64,000 nt of DNA from contig OZ026598.1 of NCBI GenBank assembly GCA_964020085.1, positions 6,095,024 to 6,159,023 of the forward strand, written 5' to 3'. Both the position numbers and the translations under genes were made by a program. Below are positions 13,101 to 23,689 of the stretch, in pieces (the first letter of the stretch is position 1; the number at the start of each line of letters is the position of its first letter). Below the pieces are notes generated by a model. That model had not been told where the DNA came from, ran no database searches, and saw nothing but the letters and a program-made list of their open reading frames with translations. The DNA comes from Micromussa lordhowensis. Taxonomy: Eukaryota; Cnidaria; Anthozoa; Scleractinia; Lobophylliidae.

Positions 13101-16100
13101 AGAAATGTTGCTTACTTGTGTAATTACCAGTAGAAAAATCTTGTCACCAATTTTGTTTGCCTTTTTTAATGTTTTCCAAACTATTTGCGACTATAAGTTG
13201 AAGTATAACTGCCAATATAAGCGATGTCGCTGTCGAATTGTTGTCGAATTGTCGAATTGTTTACAGAGGTCCGTATGCCACGACAGTTGAGTGACAACTG
13301 TTCTGGAGGTACCTAAGGTACCTCGCCTTATATAGCGCGTCTTCGTGTTTAAGCCTTGTTTTAAAGTACCTTGCATGCCTGCCTGGTGGTTGAGAGGCAT
13401 CATAAAGCCGTGATAAACCCGTAAGTCACCAGCACGTTTTAAAGAACCAAAATGTGCTCTGATGTTCGAGCGAGGATATACTCATGTTATCGTTGCTTGA
13501 AGTCAGGTCGATCCAGGCAGCAAAGTCCAAGACCAGTTCTTGCCCAAGAAAAAATGCTTCTTGTGAGTTGTGGCTCATTTGCCAAGCGTTGCTGGTGTCA
13601 AAGTTTGGAAAGCGAGAACTGGTTTTAGACTTCTAAAATGTCTTGCATCAATGGCAATGTGGTTGTGTACGCACAAGGCGAAAGGAGCCTTCCCAAGCAT
13701 GCATAGCGATCGCGCTCAGTGGACGTTTCATTGGTTTGGTGGCCTGGTAAACAGCAACATACCGTAAGAGGAAGTGGATTTTTGGAAGTTATTGACACAG
13801 GGATTCACACAGATAATGGACAACAAGTAGCAATCGATTATAACATAAATTTCATTTCAAATCGGCATGATTTGCAGTGTTTCGAACTTCTGGGATCAGG
13901 GGACAGAACCCTAACCTTGAAGGCTTCACAAAGTCAACATTTTGCTCTGCCATAAGTCAAAAGAGCATCTCTGCGATCGCTTATTGTCGTAGACTGCAAG
14001 CGGTCCCTCTTTTGCCCGAAAATTCGTAGAGAAAAACAGAAGGAAGAACGGAAATCAACATGAGCGTGCCAGCGTGATGTGTGAAGCCGTGAGCCGTAAG
14101 TAGCGCAGGCGTCAGACACGGCTCGCGGCTTTTATGAAACAAAAGGTTTCTTTTGTTCTTTTGTTTTTCAAAGACTGAGTTTTTTGGATACCTTATTTCT
14201 CGAAAACGAAGCGCAAACCAACAAAATCAATTATGGAACAATGTTTTTCCTATCAACACAAGTCAGTCTGCCAAAAATTAGCTTGATCCTGCAGAAAAAA
14301 ATGAAAATCCGCTAAAAAAGGGATATACGCCCTTTTTGCAGGAAGCCCTTCATTTGGTTTAGCATAGAGCATCTACATCTACATTTGAGAAAAGAATGAT
14401 AACAACAACAGCAACACGCAGGTTGTTACGCAAACAGAAAAACTCTTGGTTACAAGAAAAGATAATTAAAACAAAAAATTACTAGGTAAATTCACCCAGA
14501 ATAACTGAAAAGCTAATTGAGCTGAGTGAAATTAAATATTACTGGTATTTATATATATAAAGAAGTTGGTTGGCAGTAAAGCTTAGGGAGGGGTAGGCGG
14601 GCAGTAAAGTGACAAAATTTTTAAGGAAAAAGAAATAAATAAATAAGTGGAATAAATCAGTAAATCATTAAAGTGCCACTATGATGAAATTTTCGATATC
14701 CAGTTCTTTACATTTTCGAAAACAATAGGTCTTTCCTAGATATCTTGCCAAATTTCAATCTATTACGAACATTAGAACTCGCGGTTTTTGGACCTTTATT
14801 TCCGTGAATTTACAGCCGCCATTAATTTCCCTTGTTCCAAGTCTTGGTTGAGAATTGGAGAAAATGACGTCATTTTCTCAAAACTACCGCACGGGTTGAA
14901 ATTATACTGACAAATAATGTCGAAAATTGCACGAATATATGAGCCAAATTTTTTGTTATTCTTTATGCAAATTGCTGTGCCAATTGTTATTATAATTTCA
15001 ACCCGTGTGGTATTTTTTAGAAAATGACGTCATTTTCTCCAATTCTCTCCAAGACTTGGAACAAGGGAAATTAATGGCGGCCGTAAATTTTTGGAAATAA
15101 AGGTCCAAAAACCGCGAGTTCTAATGTTCGTAATAGATTGAAATTTAGCAAGATATCTAGGAAAGACCTGTTGTGTACGAAAATGTAAAAAACTGGATAT
15201 TGAGAATTTGATCATAGTGGCACTTTAAATACCTGGGAATAAACTAAATTAGTAATGAGTAAGTTACTAGTAAGTGCCAGATGAAAACTCATGAATGTTA
15301 AAGGTGTGGTGATTAAGCTTTTGACACAACCTCTGGGACATACGTGTTCTATAATTTTCAGCCATGCATCTATAACAAAAATAATGCATGCTCAGCCTCA
15401 ATAGTAGGTATACAGCAGTTATTATTCCACAGTTTAAGAAAGGTTTCTTGAACATGCATAGAGCAGCTACTGTCACTAAAGTTGGCTCACCCTCTGATTT
15501 TGCCCAGAAGTCCCAATTCTTGGTGATGACCAAATGGATTGTGGCCACTGGGAACGAGACTGCTCATTCAGGAGTATAAATCGCCAAAAGTTATTTTAAT
15601 TATAATTATATTTTTACTAGGGCTTCACTATACAGACTGAAGGCTTATCACTCCAAGCTGTGCGATGAAATAGATGCTGAAAAAGATGTGGAAAGAGAAA
15701 TTTCACGCAGGCTTGAAGAGGCAGAGTAAGGAGATATTTTAATTAGACAGTATTAATTATAATGATAATGATAATAAAAATGACAATGGCAATGGTGATA
15801 ATGATAACAAATAGCAACAGCAGTAGCAAACTATTGCAATTATATAGCAAATTATAGCAACAGAGTGGTTTTCAACTGAGTGTCGTAAAACCAAACCAAA
15901 CCAATTAAATACCAGTTAGACTGCTCAGTCAATCTCAAACAGTAGTAAAAACAAAAACAAAACCAATTGTCTAATTACTTTCGACACTCAACTGAAAACC
16001 GCTCTAGTAAATTATAACAGTAGCAAATTATAGCAATTATAGAAAATTATAGTACTAGCGATAGCCATAGTAATAGAAAAATATAGTAATAGTGATAGCA

Positions 16101-19100
16101 AATTATAGCAAATACATACCAATACCAGTAGCTGATTAGAGCTGTTTTTTTTAATTGAGTGTCGTAAAATGAAAAGTAAATCAATTACTTAGTACCATTT
16201 AGACTACTCAGCCAATCTCAAACAGCAGTAAAACCAAAACCAAAATCAAAGTAATTGCTTGATTACTTTCGACACTCAAATAAAAGCTGCTCTATAGCAA
16301 TAGTAATTATAGCTGCAATAGCAATACTAAAAGCGATATCAAATACACAATAGCAATAGCTACTGGAAGGGGTAAGGCAATTATTATCTGCTGGGTCTAG
16401 TAAGGAACATTAAAAATTTTGCTAAATATTGCAGTTACTTGATTCTAATTATACCTTGTTACTTTGTGTTTCTGTAGATTTGCTCTTGCACAAGCCACTG
16501 TTGAACAAGGAAAATTCCTTCTTGCTGGTAAAGAACTTGAAAAAGATGAGAAACTCATAGAGAAACAAAAAGCTGAGTGGTCAGCTGTTCGTTTACGCAA
16601 GGAAAACATTAGTGCAGCAGCTGCTGAAAGGAGAAGGAGACTGAGAGAGAAGTAATTCCTAAGATCAAAATTTTAATTCTCATTTATTGATTCGTATACA
16701 TTTCTTTGAATTTTAGCTTTGAGAAGTTGGTGGGAGATCACCATAATATTTCTTTATTTTTTCCACCTGTACATTTGATGATCTGTTGATGTGGCAATGA
16801 GAAATTTTACTTCAGAATTACTTCTCAAAGTCAATGATAATTCGTCAAGATTAAACAAAGGAAATGATTGACTTTGATGGTGTTTTGATATCTGATCTCA
16901 GCTAGCATACATGTACACGTAGATTTCTACAATTCTTATTTCTCCGTTTTCTCCTTAGTTTTACATGTAGTGTTGATTGAGAAGATATAACTAACACTGA
17001 AGACAGTGTTGGAATGCTTTTCCAAACACGTTGAAGTCTGTCAAAAATTATCCGCTACATGCTGTATTTTCAACCCCCTTCTTGGTGTTTGGGAATGTGG
17101 TCAAACACTGTCTTGAGTGTTCTATGTATAACTTCTAGAATGTTTGCATTTTGATAGTTATTTAAATGAAGTAATAGAACAGCTTACAATAATTAATTGT
17201 TTTAAACTATCTACAGAGAGCATAAATCAGCCTTAAGAGAGAGAGAAAGAAAACACAGACAAGCTATTGCTGCGGCAAAACGCAACAGAGAGCAGGCATC
17301 AAAGTTCCTCAAAGAGACTATGTCCAGGTATATGGATATTAATTTATTATGAGGCATCCCATGTTTGGGGAAAGCAAAAAAAAACATAATTCTGATCAGC
17401 TACTGTTTAAATTACTTCAAAACTTAGTGACATTCATAGATATTAATGGGTATTACCTATTGGATTTTCACCTTGCCATCCTAAAGGTGTTAAGTTTGCC
17501 AAATAATTGTTTATTTACCGATGTTGTACTATATCTCCACAACTTTGTCCTGTGCAAAAAAAGTCTCCTGCCCTGTAATTTTTCTTGTAAATCAAACTCA
17601 TTTTCATGTGGAAAGTTTTACACATTCAAGGGCTCATTTTGAAACAGATAATCAACTTGGAAACTGCCTATTGCAAGCAGTAATTTTATCTTGCTTAATA
17701 GAGTTCGCCAAAAAGAAGCAGAAGAAGAAGAGCGATCTCGGGAATACATGGAGGACAGAATGCAGGCAATACTGAGCCTCAAAGGCAACATTGAAACTAA
17801 CAAGGTTCGTTAGCTGGCTTAGTAAAAATAATAAATATATACTTTTGTTTGCAGCTTGTGGGATGTGTGAATGTTGATTCGACAAAAATATCTCTTGCTA
17901 AATTGTCTTTAAACCTGTCTCTAAAGAGATGAAGGTTAAGATCCCGACCAAAGTTGTATGCAATATTAATTATTGTGAGCTTTCGTCCATTTGAAAGGAT
18001 ATATCTTTTGATGTAGGTATCTTCACATCATGTGTGGCTAGCCAGCAGTAGATCTGGTGCATTTCTTATCATAAATGTTTAAAATTAGACTTGATAAAAA
18101 GCCGCACCAAGTTCAATTTGTTGGTAACATTTTGTTCCAGGAAAATCTTCGGGCCCTGCAAGCCCGGGATTCTAAATTGAGGCTTGAAAAAGAAGAAGAG
18201 GAACTGGATGAGAGACAGGAGATCTTGGCCCAGGGGCTGAATCCTGATGAAGAGCTGACACGTAGAAAGAGGATCAGACAGTTTGAGAAGGATAAGGAGT
18301 GAGTACAGTACTAGAGAGACTGTATGTATGTTATTATTGTTAGTAAGGGAGGTTTTGGGAAAAAAATTAAAATTAAAACTAGTGAGATCAGTAGCGAGCT
18401 ACATTTTGCCAACCTCATGACAGCATGTTGATAATGTTGTCATACAGACGACACCACATTGTTTGCTACCCATTTCACTAGGTTTTATTTTTTACACTTG
18501 GGGTAAAATATTCAAGACAAGAACTGCAGCTTGTGTTGTCAATAATTTTATTTCATGCCATTCTTAGTTTTTTTTCGTCACAATATCTTACTTGACAGTC
18601 GATTTTGGAGAATTACTTTCAGAACTTTACTCTGGATGTAAAAACATACTATAAATTCATTTCTCTTTTGGGGATACCCTTTTGCTTGGATGGGAAAAGA
18701 TTTCATCACATTGCTTGATATCTTTTCTTCAGGGCTTATGAAAGGAGACAGAGGGAGCGACAGGTAAGTGAAATTCCTTGTTACATCAAATCGGGCTCTT
18801 TAAATAAAATCAAATCATAAAATAATCAACTTTGTTTAATGAGGGTGACACACAACAGTGTTCAACTGATAAACCCTGGGTCTGGGAATCAGACCCGAGA
18901 CATATTGGTGGGAGGCGATCGCTCTCACCACTGTGCCACCCCTGCTCCCCGAATTATACACTGTAAGTGCAAGATATCACTGTTGATGTTCTGTATTGCG
19001 TCTGGACACAAACGACTGTTTTAATTTTTAAAGGTTGAAATTGTTGACAACATACTGAAGGAAGAAAAACAGATGAAAAAACGTTATCAGCAGCAGCCTC

Positions 19101-22100
19101 AACTGTGGCCTGAAAAGCAAAGAGAGAGGGTTAAGGTAAATATGCCATGTTTTGAGTATGGGCCAGTTTGTTTGTCAGAGAACCTAGTAGTGACTCTGTT
19201 ACAGTTGGAAGCTTGTTTCATGTAATAAGGGTAACCAACAGGCCATGACAATTTGGCTGTATAATTGGGGTGGTAGTGTTAACGGGGTAGAGTCAAGTTT
19301 CATGACTGGTCTACCTTGAGTGATGTCTTTACAGAAATATCACAATTGCACTTCTAACATCGCACAGAATGCCTAGACATCATTAATTATTCATAACCGG
19401 CAAAGTGGTAATTTTGAATGCGAACGTGCATTCAATAGGCTAGAATAAGAGAAGAAAAGGCCAAAATTGGCTAAGTGGGGTTGACAAAAAGCGCTTTTCT
19501 GATTTCCTGAAGCTCTAACATTCGGCATACGGCTTTTGGAAGAATAATGATTAAACTACAATTTGAGCATAAAGCAAAGGAGATTTAGGAAGTATAAGGA
19601 GTATCCCTTCGCAGTTGAAAAACTGCAAAATCGGACCATTTTTAGTATGAAGTCCGTTTTCAACAGCGGTTTATTGAAGATTCAAACCGCCTTGCAAAGT
19701 TCGGCATACGGCAAATGGAAGATGGATCTCTTCTTAAACAAAATACGTTTTAAGTTTGGTAATTAGTGAACGAGAACCAGTATCCCGCTCAGTTTTAAAA
19801 CTGCCTGGTGAAGTCGCGTTCGAAAATGGCGCGTTCTAGGTAAGCAAGCTATTGTATCTAGCTCAGGACTGAATAACAATGGCTGTCAAAACTAACAATA
19901 CCCATTCAAAACAACCATTTAAATGTAAATTAGTTCCTATTTGCCGCGAATTTTAAAACTGGTCCGAGTCATTCGCCCGTAACGGGCAATGAACATGGAG
20001 GAACAAAAACACGCCAGCGATCGGGAGCTCTTTTCAGAGCTCTTCGAAAACTCGATCCATCCTCTATTAATACATATGGTTCCTCCTTTCGTCGATGAAA
20101 ACAACCGGATGTTTCATCTGCAAGTGTGTGGCGAAGCACTTTGGAAATGGAGAGATGTTTGTAGGCCAGGAACATTGTTTGAAGCGAAGATCAATAAGAA
20201 GTCATAAGCTTAAATGTTATCGTTTGACCCTAACACAGTCAGAAAATGGGCGTGTTTAAAACACGAAATGGCGAAATGACGAAATGTCACTCCAGCTAGC
20301 CTAAACAGCACTTCGGTTAGCCTAAATAGCACTTCGGTTAGCTTAAATGGCGCTTCGGTTAGCCTAAATAGTTCTTCGGTTAGCCTAAATAGCGCTTCGG
20401 TTAGCCTAAATATCACTGACTTGAAGGTGGTTAGCTCTCAATAATTGTATGGGTTAACCGCATTCCACATTGTTAAGTGCCATTCCGTCATTTCGCCTTT
20501 TCGTGTTTTAAACACGCCCTCAGAAAATAGTTCGGAGCTAAGTTTTGTCTGAAGAGGATTTAAAAAGCAGAAGCATAAAGATGGCACCCGCGCTGTCTTG
20601 TATTTTGCGAACATGAGCGGCAAAAGCCGTCGATTGTTTTCAGTTTTTAAAAAGAAGTGAATAACGAGCAACACTATAACAACGCAAATGTTTAATAAAG
20701 CGGTTTTATAGGCGGTTCATACTTAACGTCTGGTAAAAGCTGTCGATGGCTTTCAAAGTTTTTCAAATACGATCGGCCATCGACCGATCAACGAATTGTT
20801 TGGCTTCATTGCTATGCGATCATGCGAGCGCACTACTGACTCGCGCAAGCAAACAAACATGTTTAGACTCAATCGCTCTTAAACCGCGCATATGTTTAAT
20901 AAAGAGGTTTTACGGGTGGTTCACACTCTACATGGTAAAGCCGTCGATAATTTTCAAAGTTTTTCAAATACGATCGGCCATCGATCAACGAAAGCATCAT
21001 CAACATGGCGAAAGGAGAAGTTGGGGAGTGAGTTGAAACGAACAATTTTTAACGATACTAAAGGAACATTTTCAAAGAAACTCGATCGAGTGCGAGCCAA
21101 GAATAACTCTATTTGTTAGTTTTCTTTAGATCAGTCCCATCTGGTGCAACAGAGCAAATTAATAATAATAATAATATTAATAATAATAATAATAAATTGC
21201 GAATTTATATTGCGCAGTTTCCATGGCGAGATGATCAATTGCGCATTACAAAAATACATGGAATAAAATAACAAATAGTAAATACTAATTACATCATGTG
21301 TTGTATAAAATATTAAAAGCCAAACTAACTAGGAATAAAAAGCCTTACTAAAAAGGTGCTTCTTCAAAAATTCTTTACAACAGATTAGCCAAACTCTGTA
21401 AATTAGGATTTAGACAAAAATGATTGTTTTTGCTCACGTGCAGCGATATTATATGGCACACGATTTCAGCTTTTACACGGCCGGATAAATAATAAATTTT
21501 TCTAAGCAGTTTCTTTTTTCACTCTATTTTTTTTTTCTGGGATTAGCGGTGAATTTACTTTTGAGAGGTGCGAATAAGCTAAACAATAGCGAAAAACAAT
21601 ACATGAAAAGCTCATTGTTTCGATGCTCCGCCTTCTTCAAGTTAATGAGCGAGGCAATATTCCCTAGGGGAAAAGGCGCGCGTTTATCTTATCCAATTGA
21701 GACTCGCCTCTTCGCATTTATTTGAATAATAATAGGCAATATGACAGACCTAAGATATTTCATGAACTGTAAGTAAATGTCACAAGAACAATTGGCATTC
21801 TGCGCGATGACAACTGTTCTTTAATAAGCATCTGGAATGCAGAAGCAACTTTTTAAAAAAAAATTGAGGATTGAATCAGTACATACAATATTGCAATGGA
21901 AAGATGAACGTAACTGGTTCAGTGGCTTGAGTGGCCATAAGGCAGGGTTCCACCGTATAAGTAATATTAACATAAAAAATTTAACTTGATTGCAGAGAAT
22001 AAGTAGAAGACGCCCCAAGCCAAAGTTTTTCAAATCTACAAGTGGATCATCTTCTGTGGAATACAGTGCTGATGTCGAAGACACTGGGGTAATGTTACAT

Positions 22101-23445
22101 TTTCTCCATAGTTCTGTGATTGTTAAGCACATTCTTTGATTCTGGGCTGGGTTGTTCAAAAGCCGGTTAACGCTAACCCAGGATTAAAAGTTAACCGAAG
22201 CATTGATTTTTCTTGTATAAAAATGTTCTTCCCTTCCTATTTTTTGTTTAGTTTGAGATTATTCAAATTAAAAAGAGAAGGCCAAACAATATAAACAGAA
22301 AACCTTTCCGTAAAGTTGCAAAACTGAAATCAAAATTCTCGCTAACCCTGGGTTAGCTTAATTGGGCTTTGAACAACCCGGCCCTGAAGAGCAATAACTG
22401 TTGATGAAATGTTCTTGCAAGTGTCAATTGTGTTGCTCTCAGGGTCAACACATGCCAGGAAAACTTGGTGCAGTGTCTTCAGAAGATGATGAAGATGATT
22501 TTTCTCCTTATGGAGAGACAAGTCGAGATGAAGCTAAGGAAGGGTGAGTTCATTTCTAATATGTACTTATTAGACAGCTAACAAGGGATCTCCCACTTGC
22601 TCTCAGATCAGGCTACATCTGCCATTGGTTCGTAAAGCAATAGAAAGCAGGTTGCAGCAATGTGCAGTTCCCGAAAATATCCACACCCAAGTATGAAGCT
22701 AAGCTGGAATTTCCAGGGGGGGTGGGGTGGTGGTGGAAACTCAAAAACCTTCTGTGGAAGAGGTATGGGTATTTTCTGGAACAAGTCCTAAAAGACAATG
22801 GGGTTGCAGAGAAGTAGAACTGACTGAGAGCGTTTGCTGACTAAGAAGGCTAACTAACATAGGCCAATTGGAAAGTTACATGTACTAAGCCAGTCATTAG
22901 AGCAGATTAGCTCTTTTTGATCTTTAGTCACAACAATTCTTTTATTAACCAAGCTTTCTTGGGAGTATACTAGGGTAGCAATGGTCCTTAGTCTTTGCTG
23001 TGCGATTTTCATTGTTCCAGTTTGAACTGTTAGGAACAAGGACCAAAATTCTTCCACTACAGAGCCTGTACTTGCTTAATTATCTCAATGACTTAGTATA
23101 ATTACAGAGATTCCTGTGGTGGCTATATGATGGTTTTTCTACCTGTGTAACTGTAGAAAATTAGGATGGTAACAATAATTCAAGTCATGTTAACAAATCA
23201 CTGCAGTTGTGCTTCATCATCAGTGTGATCTTTTTCTATGCAATTGTCTTTTGCACAGTATGTAAAAACAAGGGATATATTTCCTGGGCTTCAAGAGTCA
23301 AATGCAGGAATTGTGAAAGTTGCTAATTCCAGTGAGTTTCTCATCGTTTTGTATGTTTTTTGTTTTGTTTAGTGACTCAGATGCTGAGGGAGAAGACCTG
23401 GCTCAACCAGAATTTAGAGGATTGTGGGAAGAAGGTGTCCACAAG
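4421..23445 (+). CDS. CFAP74: CFAP74-like cilia and flagella associated protein, 15 coding exons (3' end missing)
   Basis: Exons: 4421-4583, 6340-6415, 8966-9032, 9630-9718, 10358-10456, 15621-15725, 16478-16651, 17217-17327, 17702-17804, 18141-18298, 18733-18763, 19034-19135, 21996-22088, 22443-22543, 23373-23445. Every junction is GT-AG and every phase agrees, giving 515 codons with no stop. The first ATG after an in-frame stop (4421) is taken as start. The protein begins acidic, then forms a long Glu/Lys/Arg-rich coiled coil (roughly residues 85-400). It contains the family's FLK..-REYM..RM-A--LKG block (exons 8-9) and ends with a Gln-Pro-Glu-Phe-x-Gly-Leu-Trp motif matching the segment before the beta-sandwich region in vertebrate CFAP74. 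CFAP74 is an axonemal central-pair protein needed for motility. The family is about 1,500 residues long; the C-terminal ASH-like domains are not in the window. Introns 8-10 are short and unremarkable. Confidence 0.85.
4835..5536. mobile_element. ~700 bp TIR element with internal hairpin (CFAP74 intron 1)
   Basis: Left ATTAACCAAGC...GTCTGTATGGGAGA and right TCTCCCATACAGAC...GCTTGGTTAAT form imperfect terminal inverted repeats of about 30 bp. Inside, 4960-5100 is an almost perfect hairpin (about 70 bp arms). An open frame across the hairpin is not protein-like. No transposase is seen. Confidence 0.65.
4960..5100. repeat. Long hairpin inside the MITE
   Basis: Arms read GTTTTCAAATACACGCAC on one side and its reverse complement on the other and continue inward to a ~20 bp centre near 5030. 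Transcribed, it would fold into a near-perfect stem. Confidence 0.75.
6141..6330. repeat. (TAA)n-bearing dispersed repeat fragment
   Basis: A TAA microsatellite (6141-6168) followed by sequence ending in repeated ACAAAATAGTA-type motifs. It looks like the tail of a TAA-ended retroelement or SINE, similar in style to 21159-21196. Ends are uncertain. Confidence 0.35.
6971..7261. mobile_element. MITE inserted in a MITE of the same family
   Basis: An inner copy (7009-7155) has ends GGCCCGGGTTGTTTGAAAGG and CCTTTGAACAACTAGGGCC and inner GGATAACGCTATCCAC palindromes. Removing it rejoins 6971-7008 to 7156-7261 into another copy of the same family. The outer copy's right end (TGGGGCC) reappears at 8677 beyond the next element. 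Confidence 0.65.
7262..8676. mobile_element. Non-autonomous hAT-like DNA transposon carrying a zinc-finger ORF
   Basis: Ends are CAGGGCTCGAAATAG and CTATTTCGAGCCCTG, a 15 bp perfect inverted pair of hAT type. TGGGG flanks both sides, so at least 5 bp of target duplication is visible rather than the usual 8. Subterminal tracts rich in GGCCAAAAT and GGCAGGC are repeated near both ends. It carries a short ORF (7677-8012) but no transposase core. Confidence 0.65.
7677..8012 (+). CDS. Zinc-finger protein resembling the N-terminus of hAT-derived (C17orf113/ZNF862-type) proteins
   Basis: A 111-residue frame inside the transposon at 7262-8676. It has a Trp-rich N-terminal block (around residues 20-27), a Cys-x2-Cys pair (about 48-51) and a His-x5-His pair (about 82-88) separated by a Thr-Leu-Arg-type spacer. 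This is the arrangement of the divergent BED/TTF-like finger in hAT-derived genomic proteins. The transposase catalytic and dimerisation regions are missing, so it is either a truncated transposase or a captured DNA-binding module. The second Met (residue 5) could be the start. No intron or poly-A signal is obvious. Confidence 0.45.
   Translation: MGASMDAKSDRKTKKSTLLSWKCGDWIEIVESERKSGAIFVRSIRCKICRKHQKKLTKLRNFNETWCRDQGTTNVKKDSVLTHMKGEPHKLAMKVVETVKDLLEDDLHVLE
9040..9350. repeat. 161 bp tandem duplication (two copies)
   Basis: The segment starting AATTTGTCTGCAATATGCAG at 9040 is repeated from 9201. The second copy lacks about 10 bp (ATTATTGTAC). It begins 8 bp after the donor of CFAP74 exon 3. 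Confidence 0.85.
9719..10357 (+). other. CFAP74 intron 4
   Basis: AT-rich intron; no repeat or gene recognised. Confidence 0.5.
10829..12485. mobile_element. Long-TIR element, copy A
   Basis: Left end GAAGGGCTTCCTGCAAAAAG and right end its reverse complement. The inverted repeats extend about 185 bp with modest divergence. The interior is almost identical to copy B (12554-14351), apart from a palindromic insertion at 12148-12354 here and the absence of B's TTAA-flanked MITE. Short frames of 60-84 codons are shared by both copies, but none resembles a transposase. Confidence 0.75.
12148..12354. mobile_element. Palindromic SINE-like insertion in copy A
   Basis: About 207 bp absent from copy B, flanked by a 15 bp direct repeat ACAAAATCAATTACG (12133-12147 and 12355-12369). 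About 80 bp arms with only a few mismatches meet at TTCAACGTTGAA (about 12220). The arm sequence resembles the tail of a tRNA-type SINE that I associate with corals, here head to head without the tRNA-like body. A 15 bp target duplication fits LINE-mediated insertion. Confidence 0.55.
12486..12553. repeat. Palindromic AT-rich spacer between long-TIR copies A and B
   Basis: AAGTAAAGTAT and ATACTTTACTT bracket a 68 bp AT-rich spacer that joins the right end of copy A to the left end of copy B, with an internal repeat of TAAAGTATAATTAAAT. Confidence 0.6.
12554..14351. mobile_element. Long-TIR element, copy B
   Basis: Same ends and interior as copy A, with few substitutions. The TIRs read from GAAGGGCTTCC into a shared AACTCAGTCT block about 180 bp in. 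It carries a 359 bp MITE at 12990-13348 and lacks copy A's palindrome. No transposase is seen. Confidence 0.75.
12990..13348. mobile_element. MITE with TTAA target duplication inside copy B
   Basis: Ends ACACGAAGGCGCGCTATATA and its near inverse (one mismatch, CCTTATATAGCGCGTCTTCGTGT). TTAA lies on both sides (12986-12989, 13349-13352). Copy A has the single, empty TTAA at 11261-11264, which proves the insertion. TTAA is typical of piggyBac and some other superfamilies. Confidence 0.85.
14672..15224. mobile_element. Foldback MITE with TTAA target duplication
   Basis: A 553 bp element with arms of roughly 230 bp, starting AGTGCCACTATGAT and ending ATCATAGTGGCACT, flanked by TTAA (14668-14671, 15225-15228). 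The arms include a TGACGTCA site each and enclose a short AT-rich loop. It is non-coding. Confidence 0.8.
15862..16005. mobile_element. Short MITE, copy 1 (CFAP74 intron 6)
   Basis: Ends AGAGTGGTTTTCAACTGAGT and the near reverse complement ending CCGCTCT. The interior has poly-purine ACCAAAACC tracts. A widespread cnidarian MITE type by appearance. Surrounding sequence is AATAGCA-rich low complexity. Confidence 0.7.
16138..16293. mobile_element. Short MITE, copy 2
   Basis: A diverged second copy of the element at 15862, with GAGTGTCGTAAAA and TTTCGACACTC preserved. TA dinucleotides flank GAGCTG...GCTGCTC, consistent with a TA target duplication of Tc1/mariner type. Confidence 0.65.
16652..17216 (+). 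other. CFAP74 intron 7
   Basis: No gene. Weak inverted similarity between about 16985 (AACACTGAAGACAGTGTT) and 17105 (AACACTGTCTTGAGTGTT) may be a decayed MITE. Confidence 0.35.
18838..18950 (-). mobile_element. tRNA-derived SINE fragment (antisense in CFAP74 intron 11)
   Basis: On the minus strand, from 18950, it reads GGGGAGCAGGGGTGGCACAG, with an A-box-like TGGCACAGTGG and, about 40 bp later, a B-box-like GGTCTGATTCC. These are the internal RNA polymerase III promoter boxes. No functional tRNA fold is proposed; the tail is lost or unclear. Confidence 0.55.
20247..20519. mobile_element. MITE with 8 bp target duplication and internal 20 bp tandem repeats
   Basis: TCAGAAAA flanks both sides (20239-20246, 20520-20527). 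Ends GGGCGTGTTTAAAACACGAA and its inverse continue into GGCGAAATGACG. Between about 20288 and 20412, about six copies of a ~20 bp unit (CTTCGGTTAGCCTAAATAGC) are arrayed. 8 bp duplications are typical of hAT and related families. Confidence 0.8.
20690..20992. repeat. Imperfect ~100 bp direct repeat
   Basis: The segment from TTTAATAAAGCGGTTTTA to CGATCGGCCATCGA recurs about 203 bp downstream with substitutions. AAGTTTTTCAAATACGATCG is identical in both. Confidence 0.7.
21159..21196. repeat. (TAA)n microsatellite
   Basis: About twelve TAA units with one interruption, followed by ATTGCGAATTTATATTGCGC. Possibly the tail of a TAA-ended retroelement. Confidence 0.8.
22144..22384. mobile_element. 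MITE in CFAP74 intron 13
   Basis: Terminal inverted repeats: GGGCTGGGTTGTTCAAAAGC on the left and GCTTTGAACAACCCGGCCC on the right, continuing into GCTAACCCAGG and CCTGGGTTAGC. 241 bp, non-coding. Confidence 0.75.
22544..23372 (+). other. CFAP74 intron 14
   Basis: A GTGAGT donor and a TTTTGTTTAG acceptor. A short G-run (about 22717-22735) is the only feature noted; no gene or repeat family was recognised. Confidence 0.5.
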
Positions 23446-23689
23446 GTTAGTTTATAACAGATGAAGCTTGTAACACAAAAGTAAGATATAGGTCCTAACT
23501 GTTCCTTTTGTCAGGATACCAAAGAAACTTGAAACCATGTATTATTTACTTGTCCCTTTTCGTACTCTTTTTGGATAATATTAGTAGTTGTAAATAGTAG
23601 TCTAGCATGTTCTGAATTAGCCTGGTTGCAACCTTTTCCAAGATGGCCGCCAACAAAACTTCGAGAAAACATGACGTCAGAAGCCCTTT

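Larger units (their letters stand above)
19136..21995 (+). other. CFAP74 intron 12, repeat-rich
   Basis: Nearly 2.9 kb holding the MITE at 20247-20519, an imperfect ~100 bp direct repeat (20690 and 20893) and a TAA microsatellite (21159). A 72-codon plus-strand frame at 19989-20207 is open but not recognised and overlaps nothing conserved. Confidence 0.5.

Noticed and set aside
18838..18950. Functional tRNA gene
   Set aside because: A and B boxes are present but the cloverleaf is not preserved; better explained as a SINE.
19989..20207. 72-codon plus-strand ORF in CFAP74 intron 12
   Set aside because: Open but with no recognisable domain and surrounded by repeats; not enough to call a gene.
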